This document shows positions 63,742 to 64,000 of a stretch of 64,000 bases of DNA, in pieces. The stretch is from DASSJM01 sp036280655 (GTDB lineage Bacteria > Actinomycetota > UBA4738 > HRBIN12), in NCBI GenBank assembly GCA_036280655.1, contig DASUQI010000041.1, positions 157,910-221,909 on the forward strand, written 5' to 3'. Under the pieces are notes generated by a model that saw nothing but the letters and a program-made list of their open reading frames with translations, did not search any database and had not been told where the DNA came from. How positions within the stretch are numbered: the stretch's first letter is position 1; each line of letters begins with the position of its first letter. A program made the translations under genes and the position numbers.

Positions 63742-64000
63742 CTAGCGGTCGACCTCGAACCACACGGCCTTCTGTCCGTCGAGGGAAAGGCCCCAGCGGT
63801 CGGCGAGCTCGTCGACAATCCTCAATCCCCCGAAGTGGGGTCGACCGTTCGTTCCCTCAAGGTTGAGTCGGTCGAAGGTGAACCTTGGAGCACCGTCCAC
63901 GACGGCCACCCGGATCACGGAGTCATCGTCCCGCAACCGTAGACCGATCCGGCCATCCGCCTCAGGCTTGCCATGGCGAACCGCGTTGCCGACGATCTCG
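63742..64000 (-). CDS. RsbW-like anti-sigma ATPase, cut by window end
   Basis: The C-terminal 85 residues of a GHKL ATPase: N-box EIVGNAVRHG begins at the window edge, then VIRVAVVDGAPRF and the G2-like GLRIVDELADRWGLS, ending in KAVWFEVDR. The G1 box is weakened (VDGAPRF instead of DxGxG). N-terminal part lies beyond the window. Related to the kinase at 40741 and probably a second partner-switching kinase near the phosphatase. Confidence 0.8.
   Translation of the reverse strand, partial: EIVGNAVRHGKPEADGRIGLRLRDDDSVIRVAVVDGAPRFTFDRLNLEGTNGRPHFGGLRIVDELADRWGLSLDGQKAVWFEVDR

Overview
The window is about 70% G+C throughout the conserved genes. Several features point to an Actinomycetota (actinobacterial) chromosome, probably a deep-branching or uncultured lineage: a full SUF cluster as the Fe-S system, maleylpyruvate-isomerase (MDMPI) and Rv2578c-type radical SAM proteins, a 1.47-kb-codon Lhr helicase, and many genes with a -10 box (TANNNT) placed 6-10 bases before the start codon, which suggests leaderless mRNAs. 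This is inferred from families and sequence style; no 16S rRNA is present.

Layout. 1-9.4 kb: 3' part of metH, a class III aminotransferase, erpA, an aminoacyl-tRNA editing protein, an MDMPI protein, a GNAT protein, DUF2207 coupled to a Ca2+/H+ antiporter, a methyltransferase. 9.4-19 kb: the suf cluster on the minus strand (sufB, broken yciI-like gene, sufD, Rieske ferredoxin, sufC, sufS, sufU), a sulfurtransferase with a decayed beta-carbonic anhydrase behind it, and a SufT/PaaD-type protein. Two of these promoters carry the same 22-base motif. 19-21 kb: response regulator and histidine kinase.

21.8-37.8 kb is a lipoate-centred neighbourhood: gcvT, lpdA, E1alpha, E1beta, E2, lipB, then a second E1alpha/E1beta pair without its own E2, a large PAS/GAF histidine kinase, and lipA. 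LipB and LipA make the lipoyl groups needed by the E2 protein (and by GcvH, not seen here); LpdA reoxidises them. Two methyltransferases, a thioredoxin-TPR protein and an ACP-acyltransferase fusion sit between.

37.8-41.5 kb and 56-64 kb are accessory tracts. They hold tiny Cys/His-rich proteins, secreted or lipoprotein genes, partner-switching regulators (STAS, RsbW-like ATPases, a GAF-PP2C phosphatase) and about ten decayed copies of one short coding repeat, partly joined to a small zinc-knuckle gene. Between them, 41.6-55.6 kb is housekeeping-like: rnpB, a lipoprotein, RNase H (apparent CTG start), a CT398-type zinc ribbon, radical SAM protein, broken histidine phosphatase, amidase, tRNA-Val, zinc ribbon, bactofilin-like membrane protein, cNMP-binding protein, lhr, nitrobindin and MOSC genes.

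Several genes carry single-base lesions. Whether these are real decay or assembly errors cannot be decided from this sequence alone.
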